Positions 24,148 through 35,500 of a DNA stretch of 64,000 nt are shown one piece after another (the stretch's first letter is position 1; the number at the start of each line of letters is the position of its first letter). Source of the stretch: Hyparrhenia diplandra. Taxonomy: Eukaryota; Streptophyta; Magnoliopsida; Poales; Poaceae. The translations under genes and the position numbers were made by a program. Under the pieces are notes generated by a model. It saw only the letters and a program-made list of their open reading frames with translations. It had not been told where the DNA came from and ran no database searches. The stretch spans positions 310,001 through 374,000 of the forward strand of contig JADLZK010002559.1 of assembly GCA_015847255.1 (NCBI GenBank). Reading direction: 5' to 3'.

Positions 24148-24155
24148 TATATAAA
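24148..24155 (+). promoter_or_regulatory. TATA box of the acyltransferase gene
   Basis: TATATAAA lies 97 bp upstream of the ATG, a good distance for a plant core promoter. The leader that follows is CT-rich, including CTATCTCTCTCTCTC, a common grass 5' UTR feature. Confidence 0.65.
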
Positions 24156-24251
24156 CACTGCCTCACTGAAGCCCTCTACTCAAATCACAAACCTCTAGCT
24201 CTCTCGATCTCGCAGACACTATCTCTCTCTCTCCGACACACATCGTCAACC

Positions 24252-26515
24252 ATGGTGAGTGACATGCCACATCGATCGTACATACATGCCCACCCAATCA
24301 TACAGCATGTTGCAAACATTTCCATTTATTATCATGCATGTCACATTTTTTTTTTTCTTTGAACATGACGAACGAACGCAGGTTGTCGAGATGCTGAAAC
24401 AGGAGAACGGCGGCGCGGTGGCGGCGTCGGCGGCGGGCCAGAAGCAGCATCAGCAGCAGCAGGCGGCGCTGCCGCAGCTGATGAGCGTGAAGCGCGGGGA
24501 GGCGACGCTGGTGGCGCCGGCGGAGGCGACGCCGACGGGCGGGCAGTACTACCTGTCGAACCTGGACCAGAACATCGCCGTGATCGTGCAGACGGTCTAC
24601 TGCTACAAGCCTTCGTCCAAGGTCGACGACGACGTGGCGGGCGCGCTCCGCGACGCGCTGGCGCGCGTGCTGGTGCACTACCACCCGCTGGCGGGGCGGC
24701 TGGGGATCAGCCCGGAGATGAAGCTCACCGTGGAGCTCACCGGCGAGGGCGTCGTGTTCGTGGAGGCCGACGCCGCCTGTGACCTTGCCGACGTCGGCGA
24801 CCTCGCAAGCCTGACCCGGCCGCGCTCGGACAGCTCGTCTACTCCGTCCCCGGCGCCAAGCACATCCTCGAGATGCCACCCATTACCGCGCAGGTACGTA
24901 GTACCTAGACCACACACTGCACGTTATTAAGTGCTCCGTCCTTGCACGTTAGGGTGTCCGGCAGCCGAGGTGGCCGGCCGGCCCGGGTTCCCTTTTCAGC
25001 AACTGAACACACCCTGAGTTTGATGGGAGGCCGCTGGCAGGGGAAAGTTCTAGGGTTGTTGGTCAGTTGGGAGATGAATTCAATGAGATGCATATTTGGT
25101 TTTGCCTAGAATGAGCGGAAATGGTAACTTTTGTTACTGGTCTCCAAAAGTAAAACATTCTCATAGAGCACTAGCACAGAGTCTCTCGTTGTTTTTGCCT
25201 AGAATGACAATGAGACAGCTCAAGCTCTTTTGTTGCATGACTTTTATTTGTTCTCTTGGTACAGTGTTAGATGACCAAACCTTTACCTAATTATCTGTAA
25301 ATCAAGTAATAATCAACCAAACCACAGAGTGTTAGATGTGAATAATATATATATGCTGATGTGATGTCAAGAAAAGCAATCAACCCATGATCAATTATCC
25401 ACCAACTCATGGGTCAAATAGTACTATAAATGATTAATACTACATGCACTGTTTGGTCATCACTCATCAGTCAAAAGCACTAGCAGTACAATTATTCCAA
25501 GTCATCCGAGAGATCTGCTCCAAACAAATTTTGCTCAAATTTATCAGTAGAATTAAGCAGTGATGCGAAATTACCACACTGTAATAATGTTTCCTTTTTA
25601 CCATGGGTTAATTTAATTAATTGATGTGCACGCAGGTGACGAGGTTCAGGTGTGGCGGCTTCGCGCTCGGGCTGGCCATGAACCACTGCATGTTCGACGG
25701 CATCGGCGCCATGGAGTTCGTCAACTCGTGGGCCGAGACGGCGCGCGGCGTCGCCGAGCTCACCGTGCCGCCGTTCCTGGACCGTACCGTCCTCAAGGCG
25801 CGCGACCCGCCGGCGCCCACCTTCCCGCACCACGAGTTCGCCGAGATCCCCGACGTGTCCGACACGGCGGCGCTCTACGGCGCGCAGGAGCTGCAGTACC
25901 GCTCCTTCTGCTTCGATCCGGACCGGCTGGAGCGCGTGCGCGGGGCTGGCGCTCGCCGACGGCGACGGCGAGCTCCAGGGAGGCCGCTGCACCACCTTCG
26001 AGGCGCTGTCGGGGCTGGTGTGGCGCGCGCGCACCGCGGCGCTCGGGCTGGCGCCCGAGCAGCGCACCAAGCTGCTGTTCGCCGTGGACGGGCGGCGCCG
26101 GTTCGCGCCGCCGCTGCCTCGGGGCTACTTCGGGAACGGCATCGTGCTGACGCACGCGCTGGCCACGGCCGGGGAGCTGCTGTCGGCGCCCGTGTCGCGC
26201 GCGGCCGGGCTCGTGCAGGGCGCCGTGCGGATGGTCACCGACGAGTACATGCGGTCGGCGGTGGATTACTTCGAGGCGACGCGGGCGCGGCCGTCGCTGG
26301 CGTCCACGCTGCTCATCACCACGTGGTCGCGCCTCGAGTTCCACGGCGCCGACTTCGGGTGGGGCGAGCCCGTCTTGTCGGGCCCCGTCACGCTGCCGGA
26401 GAAGGAGGTCATCCTCTTCCTCGCGCACGGCAAGGAGAGGAAGAGCATCAACGTGCTGCTCGGCCTGCCGGCCACCGCCATGGACGCCTTCCAACAGCTT
26501 ATGGACGACATATGA
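24252..26515 (+). CDS. HHT1: BAHD acyltransferase, omega-hydroxyacid O-feruloyl transferase (HHT1/ASFT type)
   Basis: Exons: 24252-24254 (ATG only), 24382-24893, 25636-26515. All introns are GT-AG and phases agree. About 464 residues would be made, close to the 457 of Arabidopsis HHT1. Seen: the catalytic HxxxD motif as NHCMFDG at 25681-25701 and the structural DFGWG motif at 26351-26365, plus family blocks LSNLDQNIAVIVQT, LVHYHPLAGRL, FEALSGLVWRART and LLFAVDGR. Known: this family uses feruloyl-CoA to acylate omega-hydroxy fatty acids for suberin, in the cytosol. Odd: one base is missing near 24809 (before DPAALGQLVY in the proper frame), and one extra G lies in the GGGG at about 25942-25945. 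With both corrected the protein is complete. These may be sequencing errors; a true null allele is the alternative. Confidence 0.88.
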
Positions 26516-27635
26516 TTCCACGGCACGGCAGCGCAGCAATGGCCGGCGCCGGACAAGGACGGAGCTACGTATTATATACAGAAGACATATATAATGCTGG
26601 GTGCTTTTATATTCTTTATTATGACCTTCGGTGTTTTTTGTTACCGTGTGTGTGTGTTTATATTTATATGTATGTTGGTGTTTCATAATGAGTACTGTAT
26701 ATGAGAATTTGTTGTCCAATGTAGTGGTTCTATTAAAAATGGTTCACGTTAAATGAGAAAATAGTAAAGGTTGTTTTTGTATAGTCGTTTTGACAATGGC
26801 AACCTAATTTTTTTTTACATGTCTTGTTCAAAGGAACACGATGGTTACGACATTAAGCGCAATTACAACTGTGTGATGAAAACAAAGAACGTATTCACCA
26901 AGTATGCAGGGAGCAAGAAGAGGCGGCTATGCACCAAATAATGTTGAGTTGAATGTGTTTTGTGATACTTTAATCTTTTATAATTAGTGGCTTGATTTCC
27001 TTAGTGCTAATAAGGTATAAAGCCAGATTCAATTCCTTTATGCCAAAAAAAAAAAAAAAAAAAAAAACTTGGATCTCCAAAAGGCATAATTTCTCTACAT
27101 TGATGTTAAACATGCTTCATGTTGTTTGTATGTGGCATCTTAAGTTTTACAGGTATGAAAATAAAATTCTATTTTTGACTTTACAGTTAATCCTTTGTAG
27201 TCCCTAAAGGTGGGCTGGGTCGCATATATCTATGAGCTTGACCATGTTGACTACAAGAGAATGGTGCACTGGGTCGGAAATATACAATATACGTGCTTGA
27301 CCACGTCGAACATGAGAGGACATTCACAGAAAAATCTGGCGCCAAAGCCCCCAAATACTGATGATACGATGAAAGAGCAGAGACAAGTACTCTGTTCTTT
27401 CTGCTACCACACTCTGTTAGAACAGAGCATGCAATTACGGACATCTACATATCACGTGGCCGTCGCTGTGGTCGCTCTCGCGCAGCCGCTTGGGCACGAT
27501 CCTAGTCCCGATTTCCGACGGCTTCCGCAGCGGAGGACCGCCATCGGCGGCGGCCGGCCTGTGCGCTTGGCTTGACCCCAAGAGGGACGTTGCTGCCAAA
27601 ACACAGCGGGGAGCAAGCTCCATGACCAAGCCGAA
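26516..27635. other. 3' flank of the acyltransferase gene, no gene seen
   Basis: This contains the 3' UTR, a poly-A tract at about 27042-27066 (possible retroposon tail) and a GC-rich segment at 27460-27600 without a recognised protein. Confidence 0.4.
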
Positions 27636-27639
27636 CTCT

Positions 27640-28235
27640 ACCTATCTAATGCTTAAACACTTGCTGCCTCACAAGACTAGTTTCAATACATTTATTGAGG
27701 CCAATTATCCTAGACCTCCAGGTAGTGGTTTCCTTTTGACTGAGAATCATTGGGCTATGGCACAAAAAATCTTGTTGTTCTATAACTCTACTGTTGTTTT
27801 TGTCTGGTGTTTACTATCCTACTTCTCCACTAGCAATGCATCGTCTTGTTAAGATTGCTATACACCTGCATAGGTACCAACATGATGAGCACCTCAGACC
27901 TGTTATCCAACCTATGATTGACAAATACAATAAGTACTGGAAGGACATACCTGATCTTTATTCTATTGCATTCATATTGGATCCTAGAGCTAAAATGAAG
28001 GGATTCACTGCTGTGCTTAGAAAGTTGCATACTCTTTTTCAAACTGACTACACTAATAAGCTTCTGGACACCAGAGCTCTTCCGTTTAAAATGTATAACA
28101 GGTATGAAGCAATGTCAATGTATGGCTCCACAAGGCTAAAAAGGGTTGTTCCTACATCTCTAGGTAAGAAGAGGACAGCTTGGGCTGAAATCTATGATGA
28201 TGATATGGATGTTGGAGATGGCTGCCCTTCCCTCC
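27640..28235 (+). pseudogene. hAT transposase remnant (RICESLEEPER-like)
   Basis: Two overlapping frames, broken by a shift near 27795, give the middle and C-terminal part of a plant hAT transposase. Seen: HWAMAQKILLFYNSTVV, then YYPTSPLAMH, then MIDKYNKYWKDIPDLYSIAF followed by ILDPRAKMKG. That last region corresponds to the RNase-H-like segment (DUF4413) of BED-type hAT transposases. The N-terminal BED finger and the C-terminal dimerisation region are absent, so the remnant is not functional. It lies immediately upstream of the NLR fragment. Confidence 0.75.
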
Positions 28236-28451
28236 CTTCTAGTCCTAATCATTCCAGGGTGTTTCTGCCACTTCCTTGTTGCAGGCAGCAACTTACGGTT
28301 CAAACTGTAGTGAACTTGCATCTTACTTGGACTGTGACATAGTGAGCACAAACTTACTTATCCTGTTCTTTCAATTCTTGCTAAAGACATTTTTTACAGT
28401 CCCTGTTTCTACAATTTCATCGAGTCTACTTTTAGCTTAAGCGGCAGGAGC

Positions 28452-30526
28452 ATGGGAACTTATGCGATCTGCCTTACTGTCAATGACAATGGAAGCAGAA
28501 TTATTACTACAACACGCATTAAAGCAGTAGCCAACTCATGTAGTACTGGTATTGCAGCACAAATGTATGAAGCAAAGCCACTTAGTGCTGATGACTCTCA
28601 AAGATTATTCTTTAAAAGACTATTTCGCCAAAGTGAAGATTGCCCCCCAGATTTGAGGGAAGTATGCCGTGATATTTTGAGGAAATGTGGAGGCTTACCA
28701 TTAGCCATAATCAGTATGGCTGGTTTATTAGCAAATAGAAGCCAAACAGTGGAAGTTTGGGTGAATGTACTGAGGTCCATTGCTGCTGCTGTTGACAAAG
28801 ATTCCGCAATTGATAAAATGAAAAGAATTTTGTTGCTTAGCAACTTTGACCTTCCTCACCATCTAAAGAGTTGTTTGCTATATCTCGAGTGTGTTTCTAG
28901 AGGATTATATGATTATTTGCCGACGGTTGATATTGCTATGGGTTGCGAAAGGGCTGATTCACGGAGAAGATAGAGAATATATGGAGCATCTAGGGAGGAG
29001 TTACTTGAATGACCTGATCAACAGAAGCTTGGTCCAGCCAATAAAGGTCGGGGTAGACGGCGCAACAGTGAAACAGTGCAAAGTTCATGACGTCATACTT
29101 GAGTTCATTGTATCAAAGTCTGTGGAGGACAACTTTGTTACTATATGGAATGGTGATGGTTTTTTTAAAAAAATTATTCTTCAAACAAGATTAAATTCGT
29201 TTATCCATCCAAAAAGGCACTTTTCACCGTGCAGAAGAGATTGCCAAGATAATTAAAAATGCACCTCATATTCGATCAATTAATATCTTTGGCTCTAATT
29301 CAGTCCTGGTTGAAAAATATGCCTCACGAGTTTTTAAATAGCCAAGTCTTTGCGAGTGTTGAATATAAAAGGTGCGTCCGGACACAGACGTGGACATGTA
29401 TGCAATTTTGGACATGTCAAAATTTTGGTCTATTGAAATACTTGAGGATAAATGGTCCCTGCAAGCTTCGAGAAGATATAGAGAAGCTGCGACATCTAGA
29501 GACACTAGATGTGAGGTTCCTCCGGAACATACCAACAGGTTTTATCCACTTGCAGAAGCTAGTGCGTCTTTTTGTTTCTACACTGGTGGAACTACCTGAT
29601 GCGATAAAAAATCTGCGGGCGTTGGAAGAGCTCTCATATATCAATTTGGGTATTCAATCTGTAGAGTTTATCCAAGGACTTGGTGATCTGAACAATCTGA
29701 GGGTACTTCAAGTTGATTGGAAACACTCTACTGAATCACGTGATATGGAGGGCCACAAGAAAGCATGGAGCTCAACACTCTCCAAGTTGTTCACACGGCT
29801 GCGAGAACTGCGCATGTGGAATAGTCAAGTAACAGAAGCCATGTTTGTCCATACATTACCACCGCTTCGAAGCTTAACTTCAATATCATGGGTGCTCAAA
29901 TCAACTCACTAGTCAACTTGACCTGCCTCAGGATTGTTGTCCCTGCTAATGTAGGCAAGGAAGGAATAAATATCCTAGGAAGTTTACCCATGCTGCTCTC
30001 TCTTGAATTTGGCTTATATAATGTCGACGAAGATGAAGGTTCAAGCATCGTCTACCGACAAGGATTTCAGCATTTGGTCAAGTTTCATTTCCGTTGTTGT
30101 CGTGTTGTGGCATCGGAGTTTGAGCCTGGAGCTATGCCAAAGCTCCAAAGGCTCAAGTTGGCACTGCGCCAGCAGTGCCAGTTCAACTGTGGGGAAGGTG
30201 GCTTCGTCCTTGGGTTGCAGAATTTGGCAGGCCTCAAACATGTTGATGTCCAAGTTTACCTCCCTGCAGCTGCTCAGTGCCAGTTCAAGTGTGGGGAAGG
30301 TGGCTTCGTCCTTGGGTTGCAGAATTTGGCAGGCCTGAAACATGTTGATGTCCAAGTTTACCTCCCTGCAGCTGCTCCTGACGAGGTTGAGGCTTTGGAG
30401 GATGACATCAGGTCCGCAGCAGATGCCCATCCCAACCGTCCCATGCTCCAGTTTGAAAGATTTAGTCGTAGTAAATATATGGTGAATCGGGAGCTCCGCA
30501 CGCGCAGGCGTCTAGGGTACCGATGA
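28452..30526 (+). pseudogene. Truncated CC-NB-ARC-LRR (NLR) disease-resistance gene
   Basis: The fragment starts inside the NB-ARC domain. The RNBS-B motif (GSRIITTTR, 28492-28518) is followed by CGGLPLAI (GLPL, about 28686-28709), an RNBS-D-like CLLYLECV, LILLWVAKGLI (winged-helix region), and KVHDVILEF in place of the MHD motif. Leucine-rich repeats follow from about 29430 (LRINGPCKL, LETLDVRFL, LVRLFVSTLVELP) to the stop at 30524-30526. The P-loop and coiled coil are missing. Frame changes are needed near 28890, 29170-29260 and 29880. A 102 bp tandem duplication is present at 30173-30376. NLRs act as intracellular immune receptors; this copy looks non-functional, unless the 5' part lies outside a misassembly. 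Confidence 0.8.
30173..30376 (+). repeat. 102 bp in-frame tandem duplication in the LRR region
   Basis: Two adjacent copies of 102 bp (30173-30274 and 30275-30376) differ at about two positions. Each encodes QCQF.CGEGGFVLGLQNLAG and the following 14 residues. The reading frame is kept. Confidence 0.9.
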
Positions 30527-31425
30527 CCAAGTTAATGCTAATTCGAGTTGTTACCCACTTAGCCTGTCCTCATGCACCGCACCTCTGATTCTACTACTAC
30601 TTATCTGTTATCTTAGTTTGAAACGACTCTGGGCGTTTGGCCATATTTCGGAGTCTTTTCGATTACTATGTGGTTGTGTTCTGGGAACTTCTCCTTATGT
30701 TTTTCTCACCATGATATGTAATACCTTAAAAGTCTTGTCTGCTCTCGTTTCTTTTTGCTGGTGTGGTTAAACATAGCTGGTTTCACATGTTAGCTTGTTG
30801 TGCTATGTCTGGAGCCAGTTTTCTATTTAGGTACTACCTATTTTGCCCGTTCTTAGCAAGCTCTTTTCTGTTATGTCTTTCTACCATCTTCTTGTATCAA
30901 ACTCTCTGTATTTCTGTTACTAACCAATAGGAATGGGGTTTCGAATTCCTCATGTTTAAAAAAAAACTTAGTTCATCAGGGGGTGTACTGTAGCTTTTAA
31001 CTATAATGATGCTTAGATTTTTTGCAAGGATTTATCTGGTTTACTCCATTTCATGTTAGGAAAGTCTGTTTTTCTTTTATATGTTGACTATTGAGATTAT
31101 TCTTGTATGGGTCACTATTGCATTTCGTTCCCATGTTAGTTCAGTTGTTGGCTGTTGCTTCAAACTAGCAGAGTAAAATGCATCAGTCCACCTTGCATGG
31201 TCTCTTAATAAATACAGAAAACTTGCAAAGAATATCGTTGACCTTGATATGCGGTTTAAGATATCTAGACTAAACAAGGCCGAAGTATCATTGGTGGCCT
31301 TCTGCTGCAGAAATGGATTCAATAAGGTCCGTGCTCATGGTAAAAATTGATTATATATGGCTCAATCCATGGGTATTCAATTGAATACCCATTATTTATG
31401 GTAAAAATTGATTATATATTGTACT
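30527..31425. other. 3' flank of the NLR fragment, no gene seen
   Basis: Likely 3' UTR and intergenic DNA. No coding or RNA gene signal is seen. Confidence 0.4.
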
Positions 31426-31689
31426 GCCTCCATATTAGTAATTCAAGTCGCTTTGTTCAAGACTTGATTATATATAGTACTCCCTCCATATTAGTAAATC
31501 ATAAATAATTTTTAAGTTGTTGAGTTTGAAAATATGAAAAACATATGATCGAATAGATTTGTCTTGAAAAATAATTTCAAAAACAATAAATGTATATACT
31601 TTCTAATATTTATAAAATACAAAAATTAAAGTTATGTTTTAGAGACCGTGTCACCGTTCAAAATGACTTGAATTACCAATACGTAGGAA
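31426..31689. mobile_element. Stowaway-like MITE, possibly nested
   Basis: The left end CCTCCATATTAGTAATTCAA and the right end TTGAATTACCAATACGTAGG are inverted repeats. Inside is a second left-type end, CTCCCTCCATATTAGTAAAT (about 31482), so one copy has either inserted into another or duplicated its end. No coding sequence is present. Confidence 0.6.
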
Positions 31690-32504
31690 ATATGCACTTT
31701 CTATACATGAAAACAAAAAAAAAATGTGCCCAATTTGTATAGATTCAAGCAGCCAGCCTAGTAGCTTTTCTTTCCTCCCACTTAGCCCATCACCCCATCA
31801 CTTTAAAAAGCTCGGCTCCCATCCTCACGCTGCAAATTTGAAAAATAGTTTTTTTGTTTTTTGTTTTTGTTTTGTTTTGTTTTTTTTTTTTTGGTTGAGT
31901 TCGTCAGAGCCATAGAGACTTGGTCGAATTGCTGAAACGTCCAGTTCTATAACTGTTCCACTGTTCATTGAACTTCCGAAATAATACAATACACCAGAAT
32001 CAATTTAGGTTGATCACAATTTTCAGATATAAAACATGAACTTCTTTAAGAACGAACGGCAACAGATTTGTTGTAGGTTTCATTAGAAGTTAGAAAAGGG
32101 GGCCATTGCGTTTTTACCATTATTGAGAAGGCCAATTATGATTTTACCCTCGTTTTTCATCATGTTGTAATTTTACCCTCGCTATGTAAAAATGAAGCCT
32201 CAGTTATTTTTAACTCGGTTAGTTATTTGAGCAATAATTTTTTTTAAAAAACAACAAAAACCTTCGTAACCATGCGAAAGGACACTACTGCCCCTTGTCC
32301 TATTGCCTCCATAATTCCCCATCCTCTCTCGTTGTCCTCTCCGATTCCCCGTAATTCCCCACACGCGTCTTACCCACCAAACCCTAGTGTGATGCTTGAC
32401 GACGGCGAGGAGGCCACGAGGACGGGCACCAAGAGATGAGTGCGGGTCAGTGGGAGTCCCCCCCTAGCGGCGGGCCCCGTGCATCGGGCGCCCGCCGGGT
32501 GGGT
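31690..32504. other. Intergenic DNA, no gene seen
   Basis: T-rich and pyrimidine-rich tracts (about 31850-31893) and a short GC-rich stretch before the LTR. No gene is recognised. Confidence 0.4.
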
Positions 32505-35500
32505 TGAAAGGTCCCTTGTGGTTTTTGGTAATTGAGTGACAACATTAGGTGAACTAATATGTGTGATTGAGATAATACACGGGGAGATTAGTTCACATGA
32601 GATGTTGCAATGAATGAGCTTTATTGCATATGAGACATGACATGGAGTTATGTGACCAAGGTGGTGAAGATCAAGATGAGGCTTGGCTTGATGGACCGGT
32701 TGCAAGTGTGAAGGGCTAGTTGAGACTAGGCACCCGATGGACCGCCACAACGGTGAAGAGCAAATGAGTCAAGATTGATGGACCAAGAGGGTCATGTGAT
32801 GATATGGAGTGGATCATATCATTCTTGATCGTGTTGGTGCATGTGTTGCATCGGCACTTGGAGATGGAGCGGAATGGAAATGCGCAAGGCAAAGGTATAA
32901 ATTTAGGTTTGATAACCGTACTATGAAGAGGGGAAAACTTCAATCACTTTACTCACCTAGTGCCACTAATTTGAGTTTCAAATTGCATATGCATATGGAT
33001 TAGTGACGTGGTGACTCGTTGAGAAACTCCTTGAAAAAGACTTGAGAAATGCTATCAAATATGATTTTGAGGATTGACATATTTTTAAATATGATAGCAC
33101 ATATATTTGGATCAAGGCTTATTGAGAAACTTGGAGAAAAAAAGAAAGAGAGAGGTGGATATATACATATATACACATGCACACATACAGTACTAGCTAG
33201 CTTGCTTGCCGACGGCTAGCTTGCTTGCTTTGACGTTGGTTATGTATGCACATATGCATGTGTTGTATATATGTACTAGGGGGGAATTCAGCAGCGTTGC
33301 TGCGGGTACTTCTAGAATAATTGAACTTATATAGTTGCTGCGGGTACTTCTAGAATAATTTAACTTATATTACTTCTAGAATAATTGAACTTATATAGTT
33401 GCTGTGGGTACTTCTAAAATAATTGAACTTATATAATTGATGATGATTGCTGTAAGTATTAATCTAGTTGTTAGAGTGTAAATTATGCAAGTAAATATAT
33501 AAGGAATAGCTAGATTCCTCAAGCGTTGCTGGGGGTATAGAAGAGAAATATAAATGGTTTAGAATGTTAACTAATAAGAATTAAAAGATGTGTATCTATT
33601 GTGTTTGCAATGCAATACATGTTAGTGGATGATTTTTACCATTCAACTAAATATATGTTAGTAAATAATGTGGTTTTGCTTCTATACTATGTTTTATTTT
33701 TAAGCAATATATAATAATGTGTGAATATGACAAAAAAAGAGTAACGCTTCTAAGGATACAAACTTATCTTGAATTTATTAAAAGTAATAATATGATAAAA
33801 CTGTATGGAAGTAAACATTACCTCGTTTATGTCGTTGCCTTATATCAGCATTAGCTGCTGGAGCAAAAGCAAAATCTGCTACAAACTTCTCTTGAAAGAT
33901 TAGGTAATACAGGGCCTATATCTAGTATAAGGAGCATCCACCTTATGTCAAAAGAACTCCATGGTCATCAGTCGTCACCGGGGAATTGAGTAAAGCTGTC
34001 CCATCTTCATCACCAGACCAATTGCGTTGGAAACTCGATATCCCGGCTGAAGCCTGAACTGAATATGGTTTGCCTGTTCGGGTAGAGATAGAATGCAGCA
34101 GCGTAGTCCGAGCGTGCAGCCTTTAAACTTCAGTAGTGGCATCGAGAACGCAGAACTTAAATACAATACTACAAAGACCGCAATTATATATACAATTAAA
34201 AAATGTAAAAAAACTACACCTTACGGGACCCACTTAAAAAAAAAAAAGGCAAACCAAATTCACGTCCCACACTCCAGCGACGCTCCAGCGCCGGCGGAGC
34301 GATGCTTCACGTCCCAGGCCGGCTTCAGCGGCAGCAATCCTCAAACGTCACCGCACCCACGCCACCGTACCGATGCTCCGCCTTGCCCTTCGATCTACAC
34401 ATCCGTGCCTGTACCAACGACCTTATCGTCTCTATCGCAGCAGCAGCCGCCTCGGCCGAGGCCTTGCGGGCATCGTCTCCGGAGGATGATGCCCACGCGA
34501 CGACACGATCTGGCCTCGCGATGAAGACGGAGGCGTTCTGGACCGCGCGACGAAGACCGGGTCACCGTGATCACAGGCGGGGTCGGGCCGCGCAACGACG
34601 CGATTGGGCCTCGCGACCGCGCGATGAAGACGGAGGCGAGGTCGGGGCCGTGTGATGATGTACCGGCGCGGGGAGGGGCGAGTCCGTGGCCGCACCTCGC
34701 GTGGAGACGATCGGGCCGCGCCTCGCGTGAAGAGGATCGGGCCACGCGACGATGGATGCCAAGAATCCCGGGCGCACTGCACGATCGACAGATGCGGAGG
34801 GCCGTGGCGATGTGACCGGAGAGCCGGGCCGGAGGTGCATTTAAAGGGCTGGTGGCCTCGTTGGTGTGGAATGCGGACGGATGGAGCATGCATGCGGACA
34901 CTGAAGAGGCCGCCATTTTTCTTCCCATGCGACCAAAGATAGCTGAAGAGGCAGCCGGTAATTAAACTTTTTTTTTCTCTCTTCGAGCGTGATGATGGTT
35001 GTTGGCTTCCTGAGCAACAAATGAATGGGGCTTAGTGGGTGCGGAGGAGTTACCAGTGACGTGGACCAAACGGAAGCTTGAGAATTCTAATTTAGCCCCA
35101 GTGGGGGGGATAGAACTATGTGGAGTTTTAGATATGGCGATGGCTTGCATGCTTGTTATTTTTGGACACGAGGAGAAATAGAAAGCTTAGTGCAAATCGT
35201 TCTAGTCTCCTTGTTTAGCTTGGCTAATTCAATTTCTAATGGACGTCATGGCGCCTTGCTGGCCGGCTGGGAGAGCATCATGGTGCACCGGTGGCTTGTT
35301 TTCAAACTCCAATTGACGACGTGCTGCTTCTGGCCTTGTACCGCTGCCTACTTGCCGCATTGGGCCATCCTGCCGTGCTGGGCTGATCCATTGTCTTCGG
35401 ATGTCCGAACCCGCTGCCAAGCTGTTGCGCGCTGCTGCTGCTTGCTGTTTCGGCCGGTGGGCCAAAGCTGCTGGGCCTGCTGCTGCGCGCGTTTGGGCCT

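Noticed and set aside
24298..24879. Arg-rich minus-strand frame (193 residues) over HHT1 exon 2, and 25793-26719 minus over exon 3
   Set aside because: These are antisense shadows of a gene whose sense strand has clear BAHD motifs and splice sites.
34302..34928. Overlapping Arg/Pro-rich frames on both strands in the Helitron at 33-35 kb
   Set aside because: All arise from one GC-rich block with CGCGACGA-type repeats. No strand stands out and there is no known domain.
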